In this document: piece by piece, positions 8,753-17,438 of the stretch
Numbering within the stretch: the stretch's first letter is position 1
How the letters are laid out: every line of letters starts with the position of its first letter
Source of the DNA: Paraperibacillus marinus
GTDB lineage: Bacteria > Bacillota > Bacilli > Bacillales > DSM-1321
Length of the DNA: 64,000 nucleotides
Assembly: GCF_046237605.1 (NCBI RefSeq)
Contig: NZ_CP143542.1
Coordinates: forward strand, 2,356,001-2,420,000
Direction: 5' to 3'
Translations under genes and position numbers: made by a program
Notes under the pieces: model-generated
The model's database searches: none
The model's input: the letters and a program-made list of their open reading frames with translations, nothing else
Told to the model about the DNA's origin: nothing

Positions 8753-9856
8753 TTACTCCTTACTCTTATAATCTGAACGTTCTTTTAACGCCGCCAGCAG
8801 TACTTCATTTTCCTCCCGGGTGCGGACAGCAATTCGGAAATGGCGGTCTGACAGGCCTGGATACATGGCACATGAGCGGATAAGGATTCCCCTGCCCCCT
8901 AGCTCCTGCTGCAATGCCGCGGAAGTCATCTCCCCTTCGATCCTGACAAGGAGGAAATTAGCTTCTCCGGGGTAAACAGTCCAGCCAAGATTCTCTCTTA
9001 TGGACCGGGATAGTTTTCTGCGCTCCCTCTCGATTAAGGACAGCGTCCTATTTTCATATTCCTCTTCATCCAGGCAGACTTCTCCCGCAGCAAGCGCCAG
9101 GGCATTGACACTCCAGGTAACCTGCATGGCGCTGATTTTCGCTGCAAGATCCGCCCCGGCCACTGCATAGCCTAAGCGGAGTCCCGGAATGGCATAGAAT
9201 TTCGTCATCGAACGGATCAGGATTACATGGGGGCAGCGGTCCAGCTCACTCAGCAGCGTATAACTTTCCATGCCGGGAAGAAAATCAATGAACGCTTCAT
9301 CAATGACCAGATAGGTATGCGCCATTTCTGCCTCGGCTGCCAGTATCCGAAGTTCATCCTTTAAATAAAGAACACCGGTCGGGTTATTGGGCTGCCCGAT
9401 AAAAACAAGATCGGTAATCATCATCAGCTTCAGCAGATCTTCAAGGTCCGGCTTGTAGGAACGGCTGCTCCTGCCATAGCAGGCAGCTACTTTTGCGCCG
9501 AACATGACAGCCAGCTTTTCATATTCCGAAAAGCATGGATAAACGACCCCCACCCTGGCCGGCTTTAGGGCCTGAAGAACCAGGGCCATGCATTCGGCTG
9601 CGCCATTCCCGGTCACAATCTGCGCGGGAGAAACACCAAGCCTCCGTGCAAGCTTTCCATTAAGCTTCCTTTTGGCGGGATCAGGGTAATGAATGATATC
9701 CGGAAGCCGATCTTTCAGGATTTTCATCAGACGGGGCGGCGGTCCGAGCGGATTGATATTCGCGCTGAAATCGATGGGGTCCTTGATCCCGAACAAATCG
9801 CGTGCGGTTTCAAGATCCCCGCCATGTCCGTATTGCTCAAGCATTCTCTCATTCAT
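8753..9856 (-). CDS. cobD: L-threonine-O-3-phosphate decarboxylase (PLP aminotransferase fold)
   Basis: A 367-residue class I/II aminotransferase-fold protein. In this setting it is CobD in the Salmonella sense, which decarboxylates threonine phosphate to aminopropanol phosphate for the B12 nucleotide loop. The PLP lysine sits in RSMTKFYAIPGLRLGYA; other blocks are FSANINPLGPP, QPNNPTG and IDEAFIDF. It is close to histidinol-phosphate aminotransferases, but the operon decides the call. It overlaps the cobQ stop by 8 bases, so translation is probably coupled. Confidence 0.88.
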   Translation of the reverse strand: MNERMLEQYGHGGDLETARDLFGIKDPIDFSANINPLGPPPRLMKILKDRLPDIIHYPDPAKRKLNGKLARRLGVSPAQIVTGNGAAECMALVLQALKPARVGVVYPCFSEYEKLAVMFGAKVAACYGRSSRSYKPDLEDLLKLMMITDLVFIGQPNNPTGVLYLKDELRILAAEAEMAHTYLVIDEAFIDFLPGMESYTLLSELDRCPHVILIRSMTKFYAIPGLRLGYAVAGADLAAKISAMQVTWSVNALALAAGEVCLDEEEYENRTLSLIERERRKLSRSIRENLGWTVYPGEANFLLVRIEGEMTSAALQQELGGRGILIRSCAMYPGLSDRHFRIAVRTREENEVLLAALKERSDYKSKE

Positions 9857-11372
9857 GCAGCGCAGCCCCTTTCCCGGAGAAATCCTTCATTGCCTGTTCG
9901 ATTCCGTTAATATCCGTAAATTCCCTCACATGGGCGGCCAGGCGGTCAAAGGATTCTTCCTGAAGTACTTTGTATGAAATCCTGTTGATTACAGGCTCTA
10001 GACCTTTCCTTTCCCGCATTGAATTTAGCAGATCCCAGCGAAAGGAGTCATTATGGAAGATGCCATGGAAATAGGTACCCGCAGCCATCCCGTTATTGGT
10101 TATGAACCCGTCTAAACCGTCTTTCATTATGATCAGGGATTCGCCGTCCATTTCATGTTCGGTCACACCCATATGGATTTCATAGCCCTTTACCAGGTGG
10201 CTGCTGCCTCTAAATGACAAAGTCCCCTCACTGAGTACGGTCTTTTTCTCTCTAGCAAGAGAAGTCCCGATGGGTAAAATCCCCAGACCTCTTTCGTATG
10301 AAAAAGGTGATTCCACCGCATGCTCATCCGCTATTTCCCGGCCCAGCATCTGATATCCGCCGCAGATCCCAAACACCATGGAAGTGCCAGCTTTATAAAG
10401 GGAGGTGACCGCTTCCGCCAGGCCTCTTTCTTTCATATATCGCAGATCCTCGATCGTATTCTTGCTGCCGGGGAGCACGATTAAATCAGGACGGCCAAGC
10501 GCCGCAGCTGAATCCACATACCTCACACTGCAGTCCCCCTCCGCCATCAGCGGGTCAATGTCTGTGAAATTAGAGATTCTCGGGTACTGCAGGACCGCGA
10601 TATCCAGTTCCCTGCCCCTTTCATTCCTCCCTTTATACTGGTTTAGAGCCAGTGAGTCCTCTGCATCTATATGGAGATCCTCCATATACGGAATCACGCC
10701 GAACACCTTTTTCCCCGTATATTCTTCAAACCAATCCAGCCCATCCTGAAGGAGGGAAACATCTCCCCGGAACTTATTGATGATAACACCGATGACTCTA
10801 TCACGATCTTTTTCCTCCATGAGCTGAAGCGTCCCAACCAGGCTTGCGAATACGCCGCCCCTGTCGATATCTCCTATCAGGATCACAGGGGCGTCTGCCA
10901 TCCGGGCTACCCGCATATTCACAAGCTCCCTGTCATTCAAATTGATTTCAGCAGGACTTCCGGCTCCCTCAATCACCAGCCGGTCAAAGCTCCCCGACAG
11001 CTCATCCAGCGATTCCCGGATCAGGGACAGCCCCCTGTCAAAGAACTCCTGCCTGTAGGCGCCAGCCTTCATATTTTTAAAAGGCTTCCCATGCACCACA
11101 ATCTGTGATTCATACTCCCTGTTCGGCTTAATCAGAATGGGATTCATGAATGTATTTGCAGCAGTCCCCGCCGCCTCCGCCTGCACTCCCTGGGCCCTTC
11201 CGATTTCCTTACCATCTGCCGTAATATAAGAATTCAGCGCCATATTCTGAGATTTAAAAGGCGCCGTCCGGTACCCATCCTGGGCAAAAATCCGGCAGAA
11301 AGCCGCAGTGATCACACTTTTACCAACATCTGAACTTGTTCCCTGGAACATCAGCGGAAGGGCTTTTGGCAT
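9849..11372 (-). CDS. cobQ: Cobyric acid synthase (glutamine-hydrolysing)
   Basis: About 507 residues. It amidates adenosylcobyrinic acid a,c-diamide at four positions using glutamine and ATP. The N-terminal P-loop-like ATP domain reads MFQGTSSDVGKS; the C-terminal triad-type glutamine amidotransferase has its Cys in VFGICGGYQMLG and a His in GTYFHGIFHN. The ATG at 11372 follows AGGAG by 8 bases; a GTG three codons earlier abuts that site. First gene of the operon, preceded by an attenuator and a cobalamin riboswitch. Confidence 0.93.
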   Translation of the reverse strand: MPKALPLMFQGTSSDVGKSVITAAFCRIFAQDGYRTAPFKSQNMALNSYITADGKEIGRAQGVQAEAAGTAANTFMNPILIKPNREYESQIVVHGKPFKNMKAGAYRQEFFDRGLSLIRESLDELSGSFDRLVIEGAGSPAEINLNDRELVNMRVARMADAPVILIGDIDRGGVFASLVGTLQLMEEKDRDRVIGVIINKFRGDVSLLQDGLDWFEEYTGKKVFGVIPYMEDLHIDAEDSLALNQYKGRNERGRELDIAVLQYPRISNFTDIDPLMAEGDCSVRYVDSAAALGRPDLIVLPGSKNTIEDLRYMKERGLAEAVTSLYKAGTSMVFGICGGYQMLGREIADEHAVESPFSYERGLGILPIGTSLAREKKTVLSEGTLSFRGSSHLVKGYEIHMGVTEHEMDGESLIIMKDGLDGFITNNGMAAGTYFHGIFHNDSFRWDLLNSMRERKGLEPVINRISYKVLQEESFDRLAAHVREFTDINGIEQAMKDFSGKGAALHE

Positions 11373-11419
11373 CGTTTCCACTCCTATCTATAAGTTCATA
11401 TTTTTCAGCGGCTGCCCAC

Positions 11420-11453
11420 AAAAAAACCGCCCCCTTAAACAAGGAGAGCAGTC
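11420..11453 (-). terminator. Intrinsic terminator between the B12 riboswitch and cobQ
   Basis: On the minus strand a bulged stem (ACTG-TCTCCTT with AAGGGGGCGGT) around a GTTT loop is followed by seven T. It sits between the riboswitch and cobQ, where a B12-dependent transcription attenuator is expected. Confidence 0.6.
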
Positions 11454-11542
11454 ATGAAAAGACGGGCTGTGCCTCAAATCTAGCACTTTTCGCATATACC
11501 GATTCATTTTCTCCATCCCCGAAGAAAAACCATTCACCCATG

Positions 11543-11691
11543 TAAGACAGGTCTCCTGGCTGGTGCTTCATCCTGATCAGGCCCTTCCCGTGCATTTTCA
11601 CACAGTGGTCAGCCTGCTTCGTCCACACTTACAGTTGCGGGGGCAGCTTCCGGTTTTTACGAAATTCCCTATTAAGCCTTGCGGCGTCTTA
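11543..11691 (-). promoter_or_regulatory. Cobalamin (AdoCbl) riboswitch
   Basis: On the minus strand the element has the GAAGC...GCCCCCGCAACTGTAAG core, the downstream GATGAAGCACCAGCCAGGAGACC B12 box (split as GATGAAGC and GCCAGGAGACC), and a closing P1 helix formed by TAAGAC and GTCTTA at its two ends. These are the hallmarks of the cobalamin class. It controls the cobQ-cobD-cbiZ-cbiB operon, which starts about 170 bases downstream. Apart from the attenuator, the rest of 11373-11872 holds only the leader of the divergent GDPD gene. Confidence 0.95.
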
Positions 11692-11820
11692 TTTGGCAGC
11701 TATTAAATTTTTTTACCATCACACATCATTTATAGTAGCGTATTCATACCTTCTTATCAAACTAATAATCAGACACTCAGATGTAATTATGGCTATATTA
11801 AACTATAAAATTAGTATAAA

Positions 11821-11835
11821 ATGGAAACGAAAGTT
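11821..11835 (+). promoter_or_regulatory. Possible cre-like site upstream of GDPD copy 1
   Basis: ATGGAAACGAAAGTT matches 14 of 15 positions of WTGNAANCGNWNNCW (the conserved C near the end is T). It follows a TATAAAAT-like -10 and lies 38 bases before the GDPD start. Weak evidence. Confidence 0.3.
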
Positions 11836-11872
11836 ATTTTTGTAAATATAAGGTTTTCATCTGGAGGTATTT

Positions 11873-14206
11873 ATGTTCACACACAAGAAATTGAGCAGGA
11901 TGGCGCCAATGCTGCTTGCATTATCCTTGTTCCTGGCCATGCCATCCTCTCCCGGCAGCTTTCAACTGGCATCTGCAGAAAGCGCCCCTTCTCTTATTCT
12001 TCAGGAGGATTTTAATTCACTGAAAGAAGGTACGCTCCCTAAAGGCTGGAAGGTTCTCCAGGGCAGGGCCTATACTGCGGATGGGAAATTAAGGCTGATA
12101 TCTGAAAAAAGCTCGCAGCCAGCAAGGGTGCTGATGCCCCTTGGGGCGGACGGAGGAGACTTTGTATTCGAAGCCGAAATGACATTCAGGTCAGCGGCAG
12201 ATCAGACAAGATGGGCATCACTTATGTACCGCATTCAAGGCGGGAATTATCCGTACTATCAATTTGCGGTCCGAAAAGGGACTTCCGCCCTGAACGGGAC
12301 CGAATTTTCCATGCGGAACAACAAGAATAAATGGAGTGTTCCTGATACTGCCTTTTATAAGGAAAACGTTGAACCAGGCCGCCCTTACCGGCTGAAAATC
12401 ATAGCAAGGAAAAACAGGGTCCAGCAATTCATCAATGATCAGCTTGTCATCGATACCGATGCCGGATCTGCCTTATCCACGGGAGATGCAGGCTTCCAGG
12501 CGGCGGGTGCAACGGTTGATTTTGATTCTGTACGGATATCCAAGTTTACAGGCAGCCTTCCCTCCCTTGAAGAGTCACGGGCCTTCCTACCACAGGAGCC
12601 ATCAACCCATTTGATCAGCCCGCCGACACTCATAGCTGACACAGCCGGCCGGCTGAGCAGGGATCAGGCTTCCTCCGCCCTGCTGCGGGCAGAGCTTGCC
12701 GGCGGCAGGGCATCAGCGAATGGCCGTCCGCTTCAGGAGGTGCTCGCTCAATTAAAGAACAAAAGAATCCCTGTCATCCAGCTTGAGCAAAAAGAGCTGG
12801 AAGATAAAGTCATTGAAGAACTACTGGCATCCGGTACGAGGGATGTACATATTCTATCAAGCAATCCTGATATCATTAAAGACTTCTCTGCGAAGTTCCC
12901 TTCTGCCCGCGGAGGGATCCTCTACAGCCGCAGCACGATGAATGCATGGGCTGCAGCCGAGCTTGCAAGAACCGTGCATGCCAGTGCGGCGACAGTCGCA
13001 GTCGTTCCGCAGGAATTGATTACCCCGGACGTGGTTTACAGCCTGCACACAAAATCAGTGACAGTCTGGGGCCGCGGCGCAAATACTGAAGCGGAAGCCC
13101 ACTCCCTCATCCACACAGGAGTGGACGGCATCATTACAGAAAAACCGGAAGTTTCCGCGGAAGCCATGGATGCATACCCGGAAAATACGATGGTCCAGCG
13201 CCCGATCGTCGCAGCCCACCGCGGCGTGCCGTCCAGGGCTCCTGAGAATACGATGGCAGGCTACCGTCTTGCCTATGAACTTGGCGCTGATATGATTGAA
13301 ACAGACGTACAAAAGACAAAAGACGGCGAGCTGGTCCTCATCCATGACGATACCGTGAACCGCACCACCACAGGCACTGGAAATGTGAAAGACATGACCC
13401 TGAAGGAAATCAGGGAGCTTGACGCCGGAATCAGATACAACACCGATTATGCAGGAGAAAGAGTGCCGACCCTGAGCGAATTCCTTAGGGAATTCAAGGG
13501 GAAGCAGGTCATGCTGCTGCTTGAAATCAAACAGACGGGCATGGAGGAACAGCTTCTGCAGGAAATTGCCGATGAAAACATGCGTGATCAGGTTATCGTG
13601 CAGAGCTTCAGTCCGGAAAGTTTGACTGCCATTAACCGTCTGAGTCCGGAAACGCCTGCCGGTATGTTGTACACATCTGCCATTCCCAAGACTTCTACAG
13701 ACAAATTAAAGTTTGCAAAAAAAATGATCGATTACAGCTCCACCTTCCATGTCACACTGAACGCAAGCTACGGAAGCCTTTATCCAGAGTTCATCCAATA
13801 TATGCGGCAGCGCGGCATGCTCAGCATGCACTGGACCTTCCGTGCAGAAGAAGCTTTCAGCGAAAAGCTCAGCCAGGGGCTCCTTGTCCCAATAACCGAT
13901 TATACCCAATGGCTGACCGGGGCACCGATCCGCCTGGAAACATCGGCGAAACCGCTCACCCTCAAGCAAGGGAAGTCAGCTGCCATAAATGTGCCGGCGC
14001 GTCTTAGCTACCGGAATGGCCAGAGCGAAAGCATAACGGCCCAGCTCTATGTAAAACCGGGAGAACAAAAAATACGGATCAGCGGCAATAATATAACCGC
14101 CATTTCACCAGGCAAAGTCCAGGTCTTCCTGAAGCACAGCTTTAACATGCTCGGGAAGGAATGGAATCTTGTGAGTGAGCCGTTTGAGGTGACGGTTACG
14201 GAATAG
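11873..14206 (+). CDS. Secreted multidomain glycerophosphodiester phosphodiesterase, copy 1
   Basis: 777 residues. A signal peptide (about 1-36, cut after ASA) is followed by a jelly-roll, concanavalin-like domain (about 40-220). Next is a region at about 235-430 that looks like the C-terminal part of a GDPD barrel without catalytic residues (ending GVDGIITEKPE), then a full GDPD barrel (about 443-690) and an Ig-like tail. Catalytic residues are H449 and R450 in AHRGVP, E476 and D478 in IETDVQ, and H491 in LIHDDT. GDPDs cut glycerophosphodiesters to glycerol-3-phosphate plus an alcohol, and GlpQ-type members trim polyglycerolphosphate teichoic acid. TGGAGG precedes the ATG. A full-length paralogue lies at 51299-53617. 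Confidence 0.9.
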   Translation: MFTHKKLSRMAPMLLALSLFLAMPSSPGSFQLASAESAPSLILQEDFNSLKEGTLPKGWKVLQGRAYTADGKLRLISEKSSQPARVLMPLGADGGDFVFEAEMTFRSAADQTRWASLMYRIQGGNYPYYQFAVRKGTSALNGTEFSMRNNKNKWSVPDTAFYKENVEPGRPYRLKIIARKNRVQQFINDQLVIDTDAGSALSTGDAGFQAAGATVDFDSVRISKFTGSLPSLEESRAFLPQEPSTHLISPPTLIADTAGRLSRDQASSALLRAELAGGRASANGRPLQEVLAQLKNKRIPVIQLEQKELEDKVIEELLASGTRDVHILSSNPDIIKDFSAKFPSARGGILYSRSTMNAWAAAELARTVHASAATVAVVPQELITPDVVYSLHTKSVTVWGRGANTEAEAHSLIHTGVDGIITEKPEVSAEAMDAYPENTMVQRPIVAAHRGVPSRAPENTMAGYRLAYELGADMIETDVQKTKDGELVLIHDDTVNRTTTGTGNVKDMTLKEIRELDAGIRYNTDYAGERVPTLSEFLREFKGKQVMLLLEIKQTGMEEQLLQEIADENMRDQVIVQSFSPESLTAINRLSPETPAGMLYTSAIPKTSTDKLKFAKKMIDYSSTFHVTLNASYGSLYPEFIQYMRQRGMLSMHWTFRAEEAFSEKLSQGLLVPITDYTQWLTGAPIRLETSAKPLTLKQGKSAAINVPARLSYRNGQSESITAQLYVKPGEQKIRISGNNITAISPGKVQVFLKHSFNMLGKEWNLVSEPFEVTVTE

Positions 14207-14247
14207 GAAGAAGCAGCGGGATTTACTCCGCTGCTTCTTCCTATTCC
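14200..14247. terminator. Bidirectional terminator shared by GDPD copy 1 and the GH32 gene
   Basis: A perfect 20-base inverted repeat with an 8-base loop. The GDPD stop codon (14204-14206) lies in the left arm and the GH32 stop codon (complement of 14241-14243) in the right arm, so each gene ends inside its own terminator. Confidence 0.9.
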
Positions 14248-15716
14248 CATATGGATTTTAATTCACAAATACTCAATTCATGAACCACAGCATTTCCGCC
14301 TTCCGCAAACAATTCTATCCCAAGGGGCGGTCCTTCAGGGAAATATAAACTTGTGAATGCTGACTTCCCTTCATTGATGAACACCTCTATTGAAGAAGTA
14401 TCGATAAATAGATGAAGAATCAATTTACCATTTACCAGATCTACTTGAGCATTTTGAACCGCTGCAAAAGATTCTGAAAAACTGCTGTCCCCTGCCTGTG
14501 TCCGGTCCAAAGAAAACTTTTTATCTTTTACATCATAGGTGGTAACCAGGCTCTCCCCTGTAGAGTGGATACATCTCATGCCGAATAGAAAAGCATCCAT
14601 CGGTTCAAAGCACATCTTGATTTCCAGTAATCGGCTGTTAAGCCTAATATCGATTGGGCCGCCCTCTTCAATTATTAAATCTTTAAAAACTGCTTCATTT
14701 TTTCGGATTGTACTTATTTCAGAGACTGGCAGCTGCCGTAAACATAACCCATCTGATTCCCGGGTCAAGAAGAGTTCACGCGGCAGGGTCATGGCACTCC
14801 TCCACTCCCTGGTAGGCACCTGATTTGCATATCTCCAGTTGCTCATCCATCCGATATAAATTCGTCGTCCGTTTTCAACTGGTATATCGGACCAACTGAC
14901 GCCTGCATAATTATCGCGTCCATTATCCAGCCATAGGGCCTTTTTTTGAGGACACTCACTGATAAAGTGCTTTCCATCAAAATCCCCAATAAAATATTGT
15001 GTTCTAGAACCTTCCTCAAAAGCTGGATGGTCCCCGATGCTTACGATCATGATCCATCTTTGATCTTTTTCGTCCCCATCCACCGGCAGCTGGAAAAGAT
15101 CGGGGCATTCCCATACCCCATCATGTGACCCTTCCCCATTGCCAAATTCGCTGGCGAATTCCCATTCTCTTAGGTTGGTTGAAGTATAAATCCTGATTGA
15201 CTGCCCAGCGGCAAGTACCATCACCCATTTCCTGCTAGACTCGAACCAGAATACTTTAGGGTCACGGTAGTCTGTAATTTCCTCGTTCGATAGAACAGGA
15301 TTCCCCTTATATTTAGTCCAGGTCCTCCCGTTGTCCCTGCTATATGCCAGGCTTTGACGCTGTCTCGGTCTCTCAGAATCCGGGTAAGAATCTGCACTTG
15401 TATATATGGCGACCAATCCTGATTCACCGTTAAAAAAACCCGATGAATCATTCCAGTCTACCACAGCACTGCCTGAAAAAATCGCTCCATGCTCGTCTGG
15501 ATATAAAGCTACAGGAAGCTGCTCCCAATGTATTAAGTCCCCGCTTACAGCATGGCCCCAGTGCATGGGTCCCCAGGTGGTCCCATGAGGGTGATATTGG
15601 TAAAACAAATGGTATTCCCCATTATAGAACACCATTCCATTAGGGTCATTCATCCACTTTTCTTTCGGTGAAAAATGAAACTGCGGTCTGTGTTTTTCTT
15701 GATAAAGCTTTGTCAT
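14241..15716 (-). CDS. GH32 beta-fructosidase (sucrose-6-phosphate hydrolase or levanase type)
   Basis: 491 residues without a signal peptide, so cytoplasmic. The five-bladed propeller begins with the WMNDPNG nucleophile motif (Asp near residue 24). YRDPKV holds the transition-state Asp and WECPD the acid/base Glu; a beta-sandwich domain follows. GH32 enzymes release fructose from sucrose, sucrose-6-phosphate, inulin- or levan-type oligosaccharides. Because the neighbours are an ABC importer, not a PTS, the likely substrate is an unphosphorylated fructo-oligosaccharide or sucrose. It is the last gene of the permease-permease-binding-protein-GH32 group. Confidence 0.9.
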   Translation of the reverse strand: MTKLYQEKHRPQFHFSPKEKWMNDPNGMVFYNGEYHLFYQYHPHGTTWGPMHWGHAVSGDLIHWEQLPVALYPDEHGAIFSGSAVVDWNDSSGFFNGESGLVAIYTSADSYPDSERPRQRQSLAYSRDNGRTWTKYKGNPVLSNEEITDYRDPKVFWFESSRKWVMVLAAGQSIRIYTSTNLREWEFASEFGNGEGSHDGVWECPDLFQLPVDGDEKDQRWIMIVSIGDHPAFEEGSRTQYFIGDFDGKHFISECPQKKALWLDNGRDNYAGVSWSDIPVENGRRIYIGWMSNWRYANQVPTREWRSAMTLPRELFLTRESDGLCLRQLPVSEISTIRKNEAVFKDLIIEEGGPIDIRLNSRLLEIKMCFEPMDAFLFGMRCIHSTGESLVTTYDVKDKKFSLDRTQAGDSSFSESFAAVQNAQVDLVNGKLILHLFIDTSSIEVFINEGKSAFTSLYFPEGPPLGIELFAEGGNAVVHELSICELKSIWE

Positions 15717-15748
15717 AGCAAGCTTCCTTCCCGATTCTTTATACCCGG

Positions 15749-15773
15749 CTCAGGCTGTAAACCATAGCCTGAG
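15749..15773 (-). other. Intercistronic hairpin between binding protein and GH32 genes
   Basis: A perfect 8-base inverted repeat (CTCAGGCT / AGCCTGAG, 9-base loop), extendable by outer CCGG arms. It has no T run, so it fits an RNA-stabilising or partial-attenuation hairpin, often found after binding-protein genes, rather than a full terminator. Confidence 0.55.
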
Positions 15774-15792
15774 GACCGGATATAAACGTCGC

Positions 15793-17400
15793 TTAATTTG
15801 TATTTCTATCATAGCCTTTTTGCTTTATATCAAGCCACTCCTGCAGACCCAGCCGGTTTAATTCCTTTTTATATTTCTCCCATTCCTTCTCGACTTTTCC
15901 GTTTTGGATCCACTCTGCCCTTTTTCTCATTACATAAGCAAACATATCGGTTTCGATTGCTGACAACCGGTCCAGTTCCTTAAGGGAGAAGAATACCCTG
16001 GGGTAAATATTTTCTGCTGTCATGGATGGCACCATAACATCCTTCAAAAGGCCAAGCCTCCATGCAGCATCATCTGGCTTCGTTGTGACTGTCCCATAAT
16101 ACTCATCCAGGATAGCCAGTGGTCCTCCTGTGTTCGTTTTTTGTCTCAATTCTACCGGAGCAGCGCCATCCAGGGGCAGATGCTTCAACTTTCCTGATGC
16201 ATCCTTTTCAAAGATATTCTGCTGTTTTTTATCTCCATATGTACCCCAGTTATTCTGAACTGATTGCTGGGGTTCATACAGCTCGTCAATCCACTTGGCC
16301 GTAAGTTCCACATTTTTATTTGCACTCGTGATGACCATCCTTCCGCGGTCAAAGCCCATGCCATTTGTGCGGGCCACATTTACATGACCATCCGGGCCGG
16401 CAAGCGGACGCATGAGGTCATATTTATCATTCATACCTGTAATATTGGCTTTGTCCCAAGTGAAATAGAGCCCATAACGATTATCCTTGCCTTTGGCTAT
16501 ATACGTGTTCCAGTCCTGATCAAAAGATTCTACATCAATGAGCCCTTCTTTGTGGAGATCTGCGAGATATTTTATTCCTTCTTTATAGCCTTCATCTGAT
16601 GCCGTAAAGGTCACTTTCCCTTCATTGGTCACCACGGTATGATCCCAGTTTTCGCCAAGACCGAACGAGCCGAATAAGAAAGCGAGGTCTTCACCGCCTG
16701 CTTTATTGATGAAGCTCATCGGTATTTCATCCGCCTTTCCGTTTCCGTTCGGATCCTTAGTCTTGAATGCAATCAGTACCTGCTTTAATTCTTCTGTAGT
16801 CTTAGGCATCTTTAAGCCTAATTTTTTCAGCCATTCAACATTAATCCAAGGAAAATCATCAACCGAATGGATACTCTCCTTGCCAGACCCCAGCTCCTCA
16901 ATCCATGGGAATGAATAGATATGACCGTCCGGCGCAGTCATCATTTTTTTATATTCCGGGGCCTGCTCGAGCACTTTACTTAAATTGGGCATATGCTTAT
17001 CAATCAGATCTTCGACAGGAATGATTGCTCCATCTTTAGCAAGTTTTAAAAGATCATAGTCCCCGTATCCTGCATCCATGATTGCATCTGGCAGATCACC
17101 GCTTGCCATAGCGAGGTTTCTTTTTTCAACGAATGAATCCGAGGTGTAGTTTTTCCATTTAATATGAACTCCCGTTTCTTTTTCGAGGCGTTTATAAATT
17201 AACTTGTTGTTTGGATCTTTAGGAGCAAGCGGCGAGCTTTGGGTCATGAATTTAAGGGTTACTTTTTCCTTTAAGGGAAATTTAACATTTTCCAGTTTAT
17301 AATCAGCAGATGCCGCCTCACTTCCCCCGTTTTTACTGCAGCCTGAAGCTAAAAGCAGGACAGCAAGAGATGCTGCTGCGGCTTTGTTTAATTTTTTCAT
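15793..17400 (-). CDS. Extracellular sugar-binding lipoprotein (LplA/YtcQ type)
   Basis: 535 residues, the large binding-protein class that pairs with LplB/LplC-type permeases. The lipobox LLASGC anchors it to the outer face of the membrane. The mature part has a TLKFMTQSSPLAP start and a long two-lobed body. An AGGAGGATATT site precedes the ATG. Gene order permease-permease-binding protein-GH32 implies capture of an oligosaccharide, probably fructose-containing. There is no ATPase gene nearby; such systems commonly use the shared MsmX ATPase. Confidence 0.88.
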   Translation of the reverse strand: MKKLNKAAAASLAVLLLASGCSKNGGSEAASADYKLENVKFPLKEKVTLKFMTQSSPLAPKDPNNKLIYKRLEKETGVHIKWKNYTSDSFVEKRNLAMASGDLPDAIMDAGYGDYDLLKLAKDGAIIPVEDLIDKHMPNLSKVLEQAPEYKKMMTAPDGHIYSFPWIEELGSGKESIHSVDDFPWINVEWLKKLGLKMPKTTEELKQVLIAFKTKDPNGNGKADEIPMSFINKAGGEDLAFLFGSFGLGENWDHTVVTNEGKVTFTASDEGYKEGIKYLADLHKEGLIDVESFDQDWNTYIAKGKDNRYGLYFTWDKANITGMNDKYDLMRPLAGPDGHVNVARTNGMGFDRGRMVITSANKNVELTAKWIDELYEPQQSVQNNWGTYGDKKQQNIFEKDASGKLKHLPLDGAAPVELRQKTNTGGPLAILDEYYGTVTTKPDDAAWRLGLLKDVMVPSMTAENIYPRVFFSLKELDRLSAIETDMFAYVMRKRAEWIQNGKVEKEWEKYKKELNRLGLQEWLDIKQKGYDRNTN

Positions 17401-17438
17401 AATATCCTCCTAAAAAATAGATTTATAATCTTGCAGAC

